A DNA stretch of 53,974 nt from Bradyrhizobium liaoningense (GCF_018130955.1 NZ_JAFCJM010000045.1:1-53974), one strand, 5' to 3'. Counted from the stretch's first letter, positions 9,493 to 18,880 are shown. Translations and numbers: made by a program. The notes: generated from the sequence alone by a model not told the origin.

Positions 9493-10956
9493 TCAGGCCT
9501 TCGCCGCCACTTCCGCGGCATCGAGCGCCGCGGCGAGCCGCTTCTCCTCGCCATAGTAGCGGGCGCGTTCCCAGAAGCGCGGACGGCCGATGCCGGTCGA
9601 GCGATGCCGGCCGATGATCTTGCCGTTGGCGTCCTCGCCCATCAGGTCGTAGATGAAGATGTCCTGGGTGATGATGGTGTCGCCTTCCATGCCCATCACC
9701 TCGGTGATGTGGGTGATGCGGCGCGAGCCGTCGCGCAGGCGGGCGGCCTGGATGATGACGTCGATCGAGGCGCAGATCATCTCGCGAATTGTCCGCGAAG
9801 GAAGAGAAAAGCCGCCCATCGTGATCATGGATTCGCAGCGCGACAGCGCCTCGCGGGGATTGTTGGCGTGCAGCGTGCCCATCGAGCCGTCATGGCCCGT
9901 GTTCATGGCCTGCAGCAGGTCGAAGGCTTCGGGTCCGCGGACCTCGCCGACGATGATGCGTTCGGGGCGCATGCGCAGACAGTTGCGCACCAATTCGCGC
10001 ATGGTCACCTGGCCTTCGCCCTCGATGTTCGGCGGGCGGGTTTCCAGGCGGACCACGTGGGGCTGCTGGAGCTGGAGCTCGGCGGCGTCCTCGCAGGTGA
10101 TGACGCGCTCGTCGTGCTCGATATAGTTGGTCATGCAGTTGAGCAGCGTCGTCTTGCCCGAGCCGGTACCGCCGGAGATCAGCACGTTGCAGCGGCTGCG
10201 GCCGATGATTTGCAGGATCTCGGCGCCTTCAGGCGTGATCGCGCCGAACTTGACGAGCTGATCCAGCGTCAGCTTGTCCTTCTTGAACTTTCGGATGGTG
10301 AGTGCGGGGCCGTCGATCGACAGCGGCGGCACGATGGCGTTGACGCGGGAGCCGTCGGCGAGGCGCGCGTCGCAGATCGGCGAGGATTCGTCGACGCGCC
10401 GGCCGACCTGGCTGACGATGCGCTGGCAGATATTGAGGAGCTGCTGGTTGTCGCGGAAGCGGATACCGGTGCGCTGGATCTTGCCGGCGACTTCGATGTA
10501 GACCGTGTTGGCGCCGTTGACCATGATGTCGGCGATGTCGTCGCGCGACAGCAGCGGCTCGAGCGGCCCGTAACCGAGCACGTCGTTGCAGATGTCGTCG
10601 AGCAGCTCTTCCTGCTCGGCGATCGACATCACGATGTTCTTGATCGCGATGATCTCGTTGACGATGTCGCGGATTTCCTCGCGTGCGGACTCCGAGTCCA
10701 GCTTGGCGAGCTGGGCGAGGTCGATCGCCTCGATCAGGGCGCCGAAGATCGTCGCCTTGACCTCGTAGTAATTGTCGGAGCGGCGGTTCTCCATGGTCGG
10801 GGTGGGCCTGGCCGGCGCAAGCGGCGGCGAGGCGACGGCCGGCGGGGGCGGCGCGCGCGAAACGGCCGGCGCCGGAGCCGATTGAGGCTCTGGCGACCCG
10901 GCGCCGGGCTTGGGGGCCCGAAAATCGGTGTCTGTTCCGCTACGCTTACCGAACAC
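9493..10956 (-). CDS. cpaF: Tad pilus assembly ATPase CpaF/TadA
   Basis: 487 aa, T2SSE secretion ATPase. Walker A is GGTGSGKTTLLN, followed by the Asp box (ITCEDAAELQLQQPHVVRLE), Walker B (RIIVGEVRGPEAFD) and the His box (GTLHANNPREALSR). An N-terminal ~70-residue Pro/Ala-rich stretch precedes the conserved part. The start is GTG 10956 with AAGGAG seven bases upstream. It powers pilus extension, and in some Tad systems also retraction. It lies 21 bases after cpaE in the cpa operon. Confidence 0.95.
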   Translation of the reverse strand: MFGKRSGTDTDFRAPKPGAGSPEPQSAPAPAVSRAPPPPAVASPPLAPARPTPTMENRRSDNYYEVKATIFGALIEAIDLAQLAKLDSESAREEIRDIVNEIIAIKNIVMSIAEQEELLDDICNDVLGYGPLEPLLSRDDIADIMVNGANTVYIEVAGKIQRTGIRFRDNQQLLNICQRIVSQVGRRVDESSPICDARLADGSRVNAIVPPLSIDGPALTIRKFKKDKLTLDQLVKFGAITPEGAEILQIIGRSRCNVLISGGTGSGKTTLLNCMTNYIEHDERVITCEDAAELQLQQPHVVRLETRPPNIEGEGQVTMRELVRNCLRMRPERIIVGEVRGPEAFDLLQAMNTGHDGSMGTLHANNPREALSRCESMITMGGFSLPSRTIREMICASIDVIIQAARLRDGSRRITHITEVMGMEGDTIITQDIFIYDLMGEDANGKIIGRHRSTGIGRPRFWERARYYGEEKRLAAALDAAEVAAKA

Positions 10957-10977
10957 TTAACAACTCCTTGCGGTGGC

Positions 10978-12246
10978 CTATTTTCCCCGCAACTTCTCAA
11001 TCAGAGGTGAAAGGAAGGACGACCTTTGCTTCTTGCTCTCGCTGCGGCCGGTCAGGCGCTGCGCGATCTGGAGGAACATCTCGATCGACTTATGATTGGC
11101 CGAGATTTCCGCGATCATCTGGCCGTTATTGGCCGCAGAACCGAAGGTTTGCGGCTCGAACGGGATCGACACGATCGGCTGGCATTCGATCGCCTTGGCG
11201 AACTCCGTGGCGGCGATTTCCGGCCGTTTCGGCACGCCGACCTGGTTCAGGCAGTAGAGCGGCGGGCGGTCGTTGGGACGGGAGGCCTTCAGGAGGTCGA
11301 ACAGGTTCTTGGTGTTGCGCAGGTTCGCCAGATCGGGTGCGGCCACGATCAGGATGTCGTCGGCCGCGATCAGCGCGCGCTTGGTCCAGCCCGTCCACTG
11401 ATGCGGGATGTCCAGCACGATGCAGGGCATGGTCGAGCGCAACGTGTCGAAGACGGAGTCGAAGGCGTCGGTGCCGAAGTCGTAGACCCGGTCGAGTGTC
11501 GCCGGCGCCGCCAGCAGGCTCAGATGGTCGGTGCATTTCGACAGCAGCCGGTCGATGAAGGCCGTGTCGACGCGGTCCGGCGAGAACACGGCGTCCGCGA
11601 TGCCCTGCGGCGGGTCCTGGTTGTAGTCGAGCCCGGCGGTGCCGAAGGCGAGGTCGAGATCGGCGACGACGGCGTCCATGGCGAGGTCGCGGGCGATCGC
11701 CCAGGCGACGTTGTGGGCGATGGTGGACGCGCCGACCCCGCCCTTGGCGCCGACCACCGCGATGATCCGGCCGACCGCCTTGGCTTCAGGCGCCGAGAAC
11801 AGGTTGCAGATCGAGCGGACGACGTCGATGGGGCCCACCGGCGCCAGCACGTAGTCGCTGACGCCACGGCGCACCAGCTCCCGATAGAGCGTGACGTCGT
11901 TGATGCGCCCGATCACGATGACCCGGGTGCCGGCATCGCAGACGGTGGCGAGCTGGTCGAGCCCGCCCAGCATGTCGGTGCGGGCGTCGGCCTCCAGCAC
12001 GATCACGTTCGGCGTGGGCGCGGTGCGGTAGGCTTCGATCGCAGCCGCCATGCCGCCCATCTGGATCTTCAGATGGGCCTTGCCGAGGCGTCGATCCTCG
12101 CCGGCCGATTGCACGGCAGCAGCCGTTTCCACGGTCTCGCAGAAGGCCTGCACGGACACGCGGGGCGCGGGCGCAATATGCTCCTCGACCGGCGGCGGCG
12201 CGGCCTGCGGCTGCTCGTCTTGAGTCTGGCGCGCGTAGCTGATCAT
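10978..12246 (-). CDS. cpaE: Pilus assembly protein CpaE/TadZ (ParA/MinD-like)
   Basis: 422 aa. The N-terminal ~160 residues form an atypical receiver-like domain (VIVLEADARTDMLGG, RGVSDYVLAPVGPIDVV). The C-terminal domain is a ParA/MinD ATPase with the deviant Walker A AKGGVGASTIAHN and the strand DAVVADLDLAFGTAGLDYN. TadZ/CpaE proteins localise the Tad machine, often at a pole. The ATG overlaps the cpaD stop codon (ATGA), indicating coupled translation. Confidence 0.93.
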   Translation of the reverse strand: MISYARQTQDEQPQAAPPPVEEHIAPAPRVSVQAFCETVETAAAVQSAGEDRRLGKAHLKIQMGGMAAAIEAYRTAPTPNVIVLEADARTDMLGGLDQLATVCDAGTRVIVIGRINDVTLYRELVRRGVSDYVLAPVGPIDVVRSICNLFSAPEAKAVGRIIAVVGAKGGVGASTIAHNVAWAIARDLAMDAVVADLDLAFGTAGLDYNQDPPQGIADAVFSPDRVDTAFIDRLLSKCTDHLSLLAAPATLDRVYDFGTDAFDSVFDTLRSTMPCIVLDIPHQWTGWTKRALIAADDILIVAAPDLANLRNTKNLFDLLKASRPNDRPPLYCLNQVGVPKRPEIAATEFAKAIECQPIVSIPFEPQTFGSAANNGQMIAEISANHKSIEMFLQIAQRLTGRSESKKQRSSFLSPLIEKLRGK

Positions 12247-12980
12247 TTGCCGGTGTCGCTCAGTTTGGCCTTGTCGGCTTCTGGATAGGTGGTCGCCGTC
12301 GACGTGCCCTTGCGATACTTGTCGAAGGCGATGTTACGACGCGTCGTGTAGGCTGGCGTTTCCGGCCGCGGCTGCTCGAGATCCGACGGATTGTCGACCA
12401 TCGCGGCGAGGTTGCGCTGCGCGGCGCAGCCGAAATTGTAGTACGACTTGTTCTCGAACCAGCTCTTGTTCTTGATCGAGGGGCCGAGATCTTCCGGCCA
12501 CAGGCCGCAGGGGCCGGCGACGGCGGCGATCTTCGAGTAGGTCAGCCGGATCGGCGGCAGGAAGCGCGAATCTTCCGGACGATAGCGCCGCACCATAACG
12601 CCGCGCGGCGGAATGCCGGCCGCCGCCAGCATCGCCTGGATCTCGCGCAGCGAGTCTGCGGCGGCGCGCGCATTCGGCGTATCGGAGGGAACGTCGACAT
12701 GGATCGCGCCGGTGCCCTCGTGCAGCCAGGTCGAGGCGAGGCCCATGACGTCGGCGCGCTGGGCCGCGGTCAGGCCACCACGTGCATGGCCGACGAACAC
12801 GACGATGGAGCGGTTCTGCTCCTCGATCGCGATCGGGTGACGTTGCTTGTAATCGTCCGGAATCGAGGCGACGACCTCGGTTTCGGTGTGCGTGCAGGCG
12901 CCGAGCGCCACGGCAATGCCGATCAGCGCGAGGCCGAGGCGGGCGGCACGCTTGCGATCGAGGGGTTGTCTTGCGGTCAT
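12243..12980 (-). CDS. cpaD: Pilus assembly lipoprotein CpaD
   Basis: 245 aa. A signal peptide ending in lipobox LGAC (GIAVALGACTH) makes it an outer-membrane-directed lipoprotein. The CpaD family (PF09476) pattern is clear: HPIAIEEQNRSIVVFVG, then IPPRGVMVRRYRP and a C-terminal FGCAAQRNLAAMVDNPSDL. CpaD supports the CpaC secretin. It is translationally coupled to cpaE by a 4-base overlap and lies 20 bases after cpaC. Confidence 0.92.
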   Translation of the reverse strand: MTARQPLDRKRAARLGLALIGIAVALGACTHTETEVVASIPDDYKQRHPIAIEEQNRSIVVFVGHARGGLTAAQRADVMGLASTWLHEGTGAIHVDVPSDTPNARAAADSLREIQAMLAAAGIPPRGVMVRRYRPEDSRFLPPIRLTYSKIAAVAGPCGLWPEDLGPSIKNKSWFENKSYYNFGCAAQRNLAAMVDNPSDLEQPRPETPAYTTRRNIAFDKYRKGTSTATTYPEADKAKLSDTGK

Positions 12981-13000
12981 TGTATAGTTCCCGTTCCGCC

Positions 13001-14500
13001 TCAGTCGGTGATGAAGCCGTAGGTGCCGCGATAGTTGCGCGCCGGGTCGGCCCGGCGCGGCACGCCATAGATGCGGTTGATGTTGCCGAGCAGCTCTGCC
13101 TGCGGGTCGGCGGGCGCCGCAAAACCGTCATCCGGGCGCGACAGGTCCTTCTGCGCGACCGCGCGGACGACGTAAGGCGTCACCAGCACCATCAGCTCGG
13201 TCTGGTTGTTGACGTAATCGCGGCTGCGGAACAGCGTTCCGAGCAGCGGCAGCTGCATCAGACCCGGCAATCCGTTGATCGCCTGCTTGGTTTGCTCCTG
13301 GATCAGGCCGGCCATGGCCATCGAGCCGCCGGACGGAATCTCCAGCGTGGTCTCGGCGCGGCGGGTCTTGATTGACGGGACGGTCAGCGAGTTGACCGAG
13401 GTCGAGGTGACGGCCTGCGACAGCGTGATCGAGTTGTCGTTCGACAGCTCCGAGACTTCGGTCATCACGCGCAGGCTGATCCGGCCCTCGGTCATCACGA
13501 CCGGGGTGAAATTGAGGGAGATACCGAACTTCTTGAAGCTGATCTGGGTGGTACAGACATGCGTGGTGGGATCGCACGCATAGCCTGCCGGCACCGGAAA
13601 CTCGCCGCCGGCGATGAAGGTCGCCGATTCGCCCGAGATCGCGGTGAGGTTCGGCTCGGCGAGCGTGCGCACGACGCCGGCGCTCTCCATCGCGCGCAGA
13701 GTGGCAGACACCGTTGGGGTCGCGCCGAACGACGTGGAGAGGTTGTTGCCGGACACCAGGTTGCGGCCGTAGGCGGTGAACGGGTTGGCGTTGCTGAAGT
13801 TCACCACCGCAGTGCCGTAATTGAGGTTGGCGGAGAGATCGATGCCGAGCTGCTTGATGATGTTGCGCGCGACTTCGGCGACCGTCACCTTGAGCATGAC
13901 TTGGTCACGGCCGCGAACCACGATCGAATTCACCACCTTGTCGGCGCCGCCGGCAAGGCGCGAGGCGATATCGTTGGCCTGCTGCGCCTCGAGCGGGCTC
14001 TGCACCGTGCCGGTGAGGACAACGCCTTCGCCGAGGCCGTCGATCTGGACGTCGGAATTGGGCAGGATCTGCTTCAGCGCGGCGCGAGCGCCGTTGAGGT
14101 CACGCTTGACGGCGATGTCGTAGGCCGCGATCTGCTGCCCGGCGGAATCGAAGAACACGATGTTGGTCTGGCCGACCGCGGCCCCGATGATGTAGGCGCG
14201 CTGCGCCGAGCGCACCACCGCATTGGCGATCTTGGGATCTGCGACCAGCACGTCCTTGATGTCGCGCGGCAGGTCGATCACGATCGACTTGCCGACGCCG
14301 AGCGACAGGAAACGCGCGTTCATCTGGCCGTCGGACGCCGAGGCCTGCGGTACCGGGCGATAATCGGCGGCGATGACCGGCGTGAGCGCCGGGTTGAGAA
14401 TCAGCGCGGTTGCGGCCGAAAACGACAGGGCGCGGACCATCATGGTCCGCAAGCTCGCCGTGGTGACCCTGCAATTCATGTCGAAAGTCCTCATCGTCAC
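13001..14500 (-). CDS. cpaC: Tad pilus secretin CpaC/RcpA
   Basis: 499 aa outer-membrane secretin. A signal peptide ends near residue 45 (TPVIAADYRP). It is followed by the pilus N-terminal domain (ARFLSLGVGKSIVIDLPRDI), a BON-like domain (VQIDGLGEGVVLTGTV) and the secretin core. The core ends in PGLMQLPLLGTLFRSRDYV and TELMVLVTPYVV. It makes the multimeric channel through which the Flp fibre crosses the outer membrane. The start overlaps the cpaB stop by 4 bases; ATG 14479 is an alternative that gives a more usual signal peptide. Confidence 0.94.
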   Translation of the reverse strand: MTMRTFDMNCRVTTASLRTMMVRALSFSAATALILNPALTPVIAADYRPVPQASASDGQMNARFLSLGVGKSIVIDLPRDIKDVLVADPKIANAVVRSAQRAYIIGAAVGQTNIVFFDSAGQQIAAYDIAVKRDLNGARAALKQILPNSDVQIDGLGEGVVLTGTVQSPLEAQQANDIASRLAGGADKVVNSIVVRGRDQVMLKVTVAEVARNIIKQLGIDLSANLNYGTAVVNFSNANPFTAYGRNLVSGNNLSTSFGATPTVSATLRAMESAGVVRTLAEPNLTAISGESATFIAGGEFPVPAGYACDPTTHVCTTQISFKKFGISLNFTPVVMTEGRISLRVMTEVSELSNDNSITLSQAVTSTSVNSLTVPSIKTRRAETTLEIPSGGSMAMAGLIQEQTKQAINGLPGLMQLPLLGTLFRSRDYVNNQTELMVLVTPYVVRAVAQKDLSRPDDGFAAPADPQAELLGNINRIYGVPRRADPARNYRGTYGFITD

Positions 14501-15300
14501 TTCTGTGCCGTCATCTGGCTCGGCACGCCGAACCGGATGATCGAGATGCTCTCGCCGCGCCTGCGGGCAGGCTCATCCGGCGTGTTGTCCTTGGCGTTGA
14601 CGTCGGCAATGCTGCGCAGCGCCAGCGACAGCGTGCCGCTCTGGCGCGCCCGGGCGAGCGTCTCGGTCTGTTCCGGCTTGAGCTCGAGCAGTACGGTCCG
14701 GCCGACGACGGCGTTCTGGCCGTCCTTCTCCTTCGGCGCCTGGTCGATCGCCAGCACGCGGATGTTGGACAGCAGCACCTCGGCGGTGATGAGGTCGCCG
14801 GCGCTGCTGGCGCGATCCGGGTTCTTGTCGCGCCGGGTCAGCAGGATGTCGACGCGGTCGTTGGGCAGGATGAAGCCGCCGGCGCCGGTCTCGGGAGAGA
14901 TCTCGGTGGAGACCGCGCGCATGCCGCTCGGCAGGATCGCGGCCATGAAGCCGGAGCCCTCGGCCCTGACCAGCTTCTGGTCGCGGATCGGCTCACCCTG
15001 GATGAAGGGGGCGCGCGCGATCGCGCCGACGACCTGGGTGTTGCCGTCGGGACGTTCGTTGCGGCGGATGAAGGTGGCGCTGGCGGTTGCCGCCGGCCAG
15101 CTCTGCCATTGGACGTCTTCCGGCTTGACGGGCTGGCCGAGGCCGATGTCGGTCTTGGCCACGAGCACGTCGACGGTGGGAAGCTGAACGACCGGCGCGG
15201 CGGGGGGCGGCGCGGAATTGTCGGAGCCGCTCGCCAGGTACGCGGCGATGCCGCCGGCACCGATAGCGACCGTCAGTACGACAATGCGTGCGGTATTCAT
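14497..15300 (-). CDS. cpaB: Pilus assembly protein CpaB/RcpC
   Basis: 267 aa from ATG 15300. A single N-terminal membrane segment (IVVLTVAIGAGGIAAYLA) is followed by an SAF/RcpC domain (VDVLVAKTDIGLGQPVKPEDV) and a periplasmic region (LILPNDRVDILLTRRD is the type of sequence seen in the family; here FILPNDRVDILLTRRD). CpaB is a periplasmic partner of the secretin. GGGAAG upstream favours ATG 15300 over a GTG at 15309. It is separated by ~127 bp from cpaA, so a second promoter may lie there. Confidence 0.92.
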   Translation of the reverse strand: MNTARIVVLTVAIGAGGIAAYLASGSDNSAPPPAAPVVQLPTVDVLVAKTDIGLGQPVKPEDVQWQSWPAATASATFIRRNERPDGNTQVVGAIARAPFIQGEPIRDQKLVRAEGSGFMAAILPSGMRAVSTEISPETGAGGFILPNDRVDILLTRRDKNPDRASSAGDLITAEVLLSNIRVLAIDQAPKEKDGQNAVVGRTVLLELKPEQTETLARARQSGTLSLALRSIADVNAKDNTPDEPARRRGESISIIRFGVPSQMTAQK

Positions 15301-15427
15301 ACGCTTCACTTCCCAACTAAACGCCGCGACGCTGCCGCCGCCGTGTTCGCAGTTGAGCAGTTATTCGTCAAAGCATGGTTAATGAGCCGTATCTAAATCG
15401 CCTTAACGCCGGGTTACCCCGGTGCGC

Positions 15428-15952
15428 TCAGCGCAGCGCGAGGTGAGCGAGATCAATCGCCTTCACCCATTCCGTCTCCGGGTAGACCATCAACGCGCCG
15501 AGCGCGAGCGCGATGCCGTAGGGGATACCGGTCTCCTTGGCGTGCAGCCGCGCGAGCCAGGTCTGCCCGGCAAGCCCGAAAGGCAGCGGCCATTGCCTGA
15601 ACTGGAGCAGGAGCAGGGTCAGCGCGCCGCCGAACAGCGAGGCGTAGAGCGCGAAGTCCATCAGATGCGCAAAGCCGAACCAAAGCGCGACGGAGGCTGC
15701 GACTTTCGCATCGCCGCCGCCGACCCAGCCCATCGCAAAGCAGGTGAACGTCACGGCCAGGACCAGCGCGCCGGCGCCGACATGGGTCATGACGTCGTAG
15801 GGCGTCATGCCGCCGGCGACGGCGACGATGAAGAAGCCGGCGACCAGCGCCAGCGACACCCGGTTCGAAATCGTCATGGTGAAGAGGTCGCTCGCCGCGG
15901 CAAACGCTATCAGGGCCGGAAAGAGCATGAGGCGCGCGAAGTCGAGGATCAT
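15428..15952 (-). CDS. cpaA: Prepilin peptidase CpaA/TadV
   Basis: 174 aa, multi-pass aspartic protease of the A24 family. The two catalytic aspartates are visible in AASDLFTMTISN (near residue 22) and in the GxGD motif GWVGGGDAK. This is the short form without the N-methylase domain, as is typical for Tad systems. It cleaves the leader from the Flp pilin and the TadE-like pseudopilins encoded nearby. It heads the cpa operon on the minus strand, with the small gene at 16069-16215 and pilA upstream. Confidence 0.92.
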   Translation of the reverse strand: MILDFARLMLFPALIAFAAASDLFTMTISNRVSLALVAGFFIVAVAGGMTPYDVMTHVGAGALVLAVTFTCFAMGWVGGGDAKVAASVALWFGFAHLMDFALYASLFGGALTLLLLQFRQWPLPFGLAGQTWLARLHAKETGIPYGIALALGALMVYPETEWVKAIDLAHLALR

Positions 15953-16068
15953 GGGCTGCTTCTTGAGGCCGTACTGGTGGCGCGGGATCGGAGCGTCGCC
16001 GAATTCTAGACGGCAGTGCTAAACAAACCGAAAACGGCACAGCGGCTCGTCCGGACGCGGCGCTCGCC

Positions 16069-16215
16069 TCACCACACGCTGGCGATGCGCGCGGCCAGCG
16101 CAACGAGCGCCAGCAGCAGCGCCAGGCAGACCCAATACGCCGGCGCCTCGGTCGGCGACGTGCCGCTCGCGGCCGCACCAAGGGCGGCATCCGGATCTAC
16201 TCTACGCAACGCCAC
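16069..16215 (-). CDS. Possible 48-aa single-pass membrane protein
   Basis: Small frame between the pilA terminator and cpaA. It encodes a ~27-residue polar head and then a clear membrane segment (YWVCLALLLALVALAARIA) ending in SVW. The start is GTG 16215; the purine-rich AGGAG upstream is 14 bases away and a GGGG is closer. The membrane segment and position inside the Tad locus argue for a real gene, but the poor ribosome binding site and short length leave doubt. I do not recognise a family. Confidence 0.4.
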   Translation of the reverse strand: MALRRVDPDAALGAAASGTSPTEAPAYWVCLALLLALVALAARIASVW

Positions 16216-16243
16216 GGGAACCCCGACTACTCCTGAGAAAAAC

Positions 16244-16270
16244 AAAGGCCCCGAAGGGTTCCGGGGCTTT
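16244..16270 (-). terminator. Rho-independent terminator after pilA
   Basis: GCCCCG/CGGGGC stem flanked by A/T arms. On the minus strand it is followed by TTTGTTTTT. It lies about 20 bases after the pilin stop, so pilA is likely transcribed largely as a separate abundant message. Confidence 0.8.
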
Positions 16271-16290
16271 TGCTGCAGATAGGCCGTCGC

Positions 16291-16455
16291 TTACTTCAGC
16301 GAGCTGCTGATCGAACCGAACTTGGCGTTCAGCGTGGTGCCGAGGTTGTTGACGACGGTGATGATGGCGAGCGCGATGCCGGCGGCGATCAGGCCGTATT
16401 CGATGGCGGTGGCACCGGATTCGTCTTTCACGAAACGCGCGATAAGGTTCTTCAT
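16291..16455 (-). CDS. pilA: Flp/Fap-type pilin PilA
   Basis: 54 aa type IVb pilin, the structural subunit of the Tad pilus. The short leader MKNLIARFVKDESG is followed by the hydrophobic helix ATAIEYGLIAAGIALAIITV. This matches the Flp motif, with cleavage by CpaA expected after the Gly and Glu-Tyr at the Flp positions. It was too short for the usual gene length cut-off. It has its own terminator (16244-16270) and a 273-bp upstream region shared with the divergent desaturase-like gene. Confidence 0.95.
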   Translation of the reverse strand: MKNLIARFVKDESGATAIEYGLIAAGIALAIITVVNNLGTTLNAKFGSISSSLK

Positions 16456-16728
16456 AAGCAAAACTCCATTTGGGATCTGGTGGCCTCGTTCGGGGCTGGT
16501 CTCAGCGCGTCGAGGATGAGAGCCGAGCTCTTTCGGTAGGGTTAATTCGATCGTGGAAACGCGATCGTGACGGGCAGCTTTTAACCAGAGTGAATTTCGC
16601 CTTAAGGCGTTCGCTGCAATTCTGTTGTTCGCAACGAAGCGCGCCGGAAACCCTCGGAAACAAGCGACTTCACGCTCCCTTAAAGTTCGGGGAGTAGGCG
16701 TGAGGGATCAGGAATCGGAGTTACGGCG

Positions 16729-17559
16729 ATGATGTCGAGCCTGCCCGTGCAAGTCGCCTTGATGCTGGGCGAGACCATCACCAAGGTCGTTCCCATCACC
16801 TTCGCGCTCGCCGTGGTCTTCACCGTGCTCGAGCATGTCTGGGCCTGCAATCCCGGCGCACCCTGGTGGCGCAAGCGGGAGATCGTCACCGACATCTGCT
16901 ACTGGTTCTTCGTTCCGGTGTTCGCGCGCACGATGCGGATCGGCCTCCTGATTGTCGGCGCCGGCGTCGTCTTCAACATCCACGATCCCGACGAGCTCAT
17001 CGCCTTCTACGACAACGGCCACGGCCCGCTCTCGGAGCTGCCCCTGTGGATGCAGGGCGTGCTGTTCCTCGTCCTGTCGGACTTCATGCTCTACTGGCTG
17101 CACCGGCAGTTCCACGGCGGCGGCTTCTGGAAGTACCACGCGGTCCACCACTCCTCGGAAGAGCTCGGCTGGATCTCGGCGGCGCGCTTCCACCCCGTCA
17201 ACCTGATGCTGGGCACGATCAGCGTCGACGTGCTGCTCCTGATGGCCGGCATCTCGCCGAACGTCATGATCTGGGTCGGGCCCTTCACGACCTTCCATTC
17301 GGCCTTTGTCCACGCCAACCTCAACTGGACGTTCGGGCCGTTCAAATATTTGCTGGCGACGCCGGTGTTCCACCGCTGGCATCACACCTCGCTCGAAGAG
17401 GGCGGCAACACCAATTTCGCGGGCACCTTCCCGATCTGGGACGTGCTGTTCGGGACCTTCCGGATGCCGGACAATGAGCTTCCGAAGGAATACGGTAAGG
17501 ACGAGGCCGCCATGCCGGGGGAGTTCGGCGGTCAATTGGCCTATCCGTTCAGACAATAG
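16729..17559 (+). CDS. Sterol desaturase / fatty acid hydroxylase family protein
   Basis: 276 aa integral membrane di-iron oxygenase. The three histidine clusters are present: HRQFH near residue 125, HAVHHSS at about 139, and HRWHH near 221. Hydrophobic segments occupy about residues 15-35, 65-85, 110-125 and 155-185. Members hydroxylate or desaturate lipids (sterols, hopanoids, fatty acids, carotenoids). Hopanoid-rich Bradyrhizobium makes a lipid substrate plausible, but it cannot be told from sequence. It sits between the pilin and later pilus genes without an evident functional link. Confidence 0.88.
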   Translation: MMSSLPVQVALMLGETITKVVPITFALAVVFTVLEHVWACNPGAPWWRKREIVTDICYWFFVPVFARTMRIGLLIVGAGVVFNIHDPDELIAFYDNGHGPLSELPLWMQGVLFLVLSDFMLYWLHRQFHGGGFWKYHAVHHSSEELGWISAARFHPVNLMLGTISVDVLLLMAGISPNVMIWVGPFTTFHSAFVHANLNWTFGPFKYLLATPVFHRWHHTSLEEGGNTNFAGTFPIWDVLFGTFRMPDNELPKEYGKDEAAMPGEFGGQLAYPFRQ

Positions 17560-17667
17560 GCTTTGTATTTGCGGAACGTTCACGAATTGACGTCAGGTTA
17601 GCCGGGTCGGGCGCCGGCACCGCTCGTGTATCGCCTTTGCCGGCCAGTTCACGTCCCGGGGTTGAGT

Positions 17668-18165
17668 ATGCGTAAAGAGTATCTGCGCCATCGTGCGCGC
17701 GTCTGTTTGCTGGTTGCGGCCGCCGTCCTGGCGTCGCCGGCAGCCGTCCTTGCCGAATCCACCACTGACGCCATCGCGGTGAATGTCGACCAGGCCAAGC
17801 TCGTGAGGCTGCCCGGCAAGGTGGCGACCATCGTGGTCGGCAATCCCATGATCGCGGACGTGACGCTGCAGCCCGGCGGCATGATCGTGGTGACCGGCAA
17901 GGGCTATGGCGCGACCAACTTCATCGCGCTGGACCGCGGCGGCGAGATTCTCGTCGATCGCCAGATCCAGGTCGAGGGCCCGAGCGACCGGCTCGTCACC
18001 GTCTATCGCGGCGTCGAGCGCGAATCATATAGCTGTATGCCGGTCTGCCAGCGCCGCGTGACGCTCGGCGACAGCGATACCTACTTCAACAACACGATGG
18101 GCCAGGCCGGCGCGCTGAGCAGCACGGCGGCGGGCAACGCCGGCGGCGCGGGCAAGACCAACTAG
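17668..18165 (+). CDS. Stand-alone pilus/secretin N-terminal domain protein
   Basis: 165 aa. A signal peptide ends at VLAES (residues about 1-31). The mature part is a single T2SS/T3SS pilus N-terminal domain (PF13629 type): VDQAKLVRLPGKVATIVVGN, then GKGYGATNFIALD. This is the same domain that begins CpaC, here without the secretin pore. Two Cys (SCMPVC) and a Gly/Ala-rich tail follow. ATG 17668 is chosen because it puts the basic signal start first. It may cap or support the CpaC ring; this is inference from domain identity and location. Confidence 0.82.
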   Translation: MRKEYLRHRARVCLLVAAAVLASPAAVLAESTTDAIAVNVDQAKLVRLPGKVATIVVGNPMIADVTLQPGGMIVVTGKGYGATNFIALDRGGEILVDRQIQVEGPSDRLVTVYRGVERESYSCMPVCQRRVTLGDSDTYFNNTMGQAGALSSTAAGNAGGAGKTN

Positions 18166-18337
18166 CCTGATCGTGATGCAGGCAGGGTGCGGTGACCGCG
18201 CCCGCCTGGCTGCGACCAAACATGGTTAATGCTTCCTTGACGGCCCACGTCGCCGCAGTCCGGCCGCCGGAAACACTCTAACAATTACTTTCGGCTAAGA
18301 CGGGGCAGAAGATCGCTGCCGCTGGGGATTTCTCGCG

Positions 18338-18880
18338 ATGCTGCCCGTCGCCTCGAAGTTGACGCTCCCGAACATTCTGCGCCGCTTCCGCCGCAATCGC
18401 CGCGGATCCGCGGCGATCGAATTCGCGCTGGTTGCGCCGGTGTTCTTCGCGCTGCTGTTTGCGATCATCGAGACCGCGATCATGTTCTTCGCGAGCCAGG
18501 TGCTCGAGACCGTCACGCAGAACTCCGCGCGCATGATCCTGACCGGCCAGGCCCAGACCGGCTCCTACACGCAAACGCAGTTCAAGACCTATGTCTGCAC
18601 TCAAATTCCGGCGCTGTTCGACTGCAACAGCCTTTATGTCGACGTGCAGAGCTACTCGACGTCGTTTTCCTCGGTGACCATCGACAGTCACATCGATTCC
18701 GCCGGCAACTTCAACACGTCCATGGGCTACAGTCCCGGCAGTGCCGGCGACGTCGTCGTGGTGCGACTGTTCTACCAGTGGCCGCTGTTCGTGACCGGGC
18801 TCGGCCTGAACATCTCCAATCTCGCCGGCAACAAGCGGTTGCTCGTGGCGACCGCGGCCTTCAAGAACGAACCCTACTAG
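18338..18880 (+). CDS. tadE: TadE-like pilus assembly pseudopilin
   Basis: 180 aa. A basic N-terminus (RRFRRNRRG) leads into the TadE motif SAAIEFALVAPVFFALLFAI and a long hydrophobic helix. The Glu at the +5-like position is typical of type IVb pseudopilins cleaved by CpaA/TadV. The rest is periplasmic, with two Cys. It is followed 23 bases later by a second gene of the same family, which suggests the pair acts together as a minor-pilin complex. Confidence 0.88.
   Translation: MLPVASKLTLPNILRRFRRNRRGSAAIEFALVAPVFFALLFAIIETAIMFFASQVLETVTQNSARMILTGQAQTGSYTQTQFKTYVCTQIPALFDCNSLYVDVQSYSTSFSSVTIDSHIDSAGNFNTSMGYSPGSAGDVVVVRLFYQWPLFVTGLGLNISNLAGNKRLLVATAAFKNEPY

Noticed and set aside
9229..15187. 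Long plus-strand frames opposite the cpa/tad genes (9229-11010, 11026-12288, 13559-15187)
   Set aside because: Shadows of cpaF, cpaE, cpaC and cpaB; no domain pattern and no ribosome binding site.
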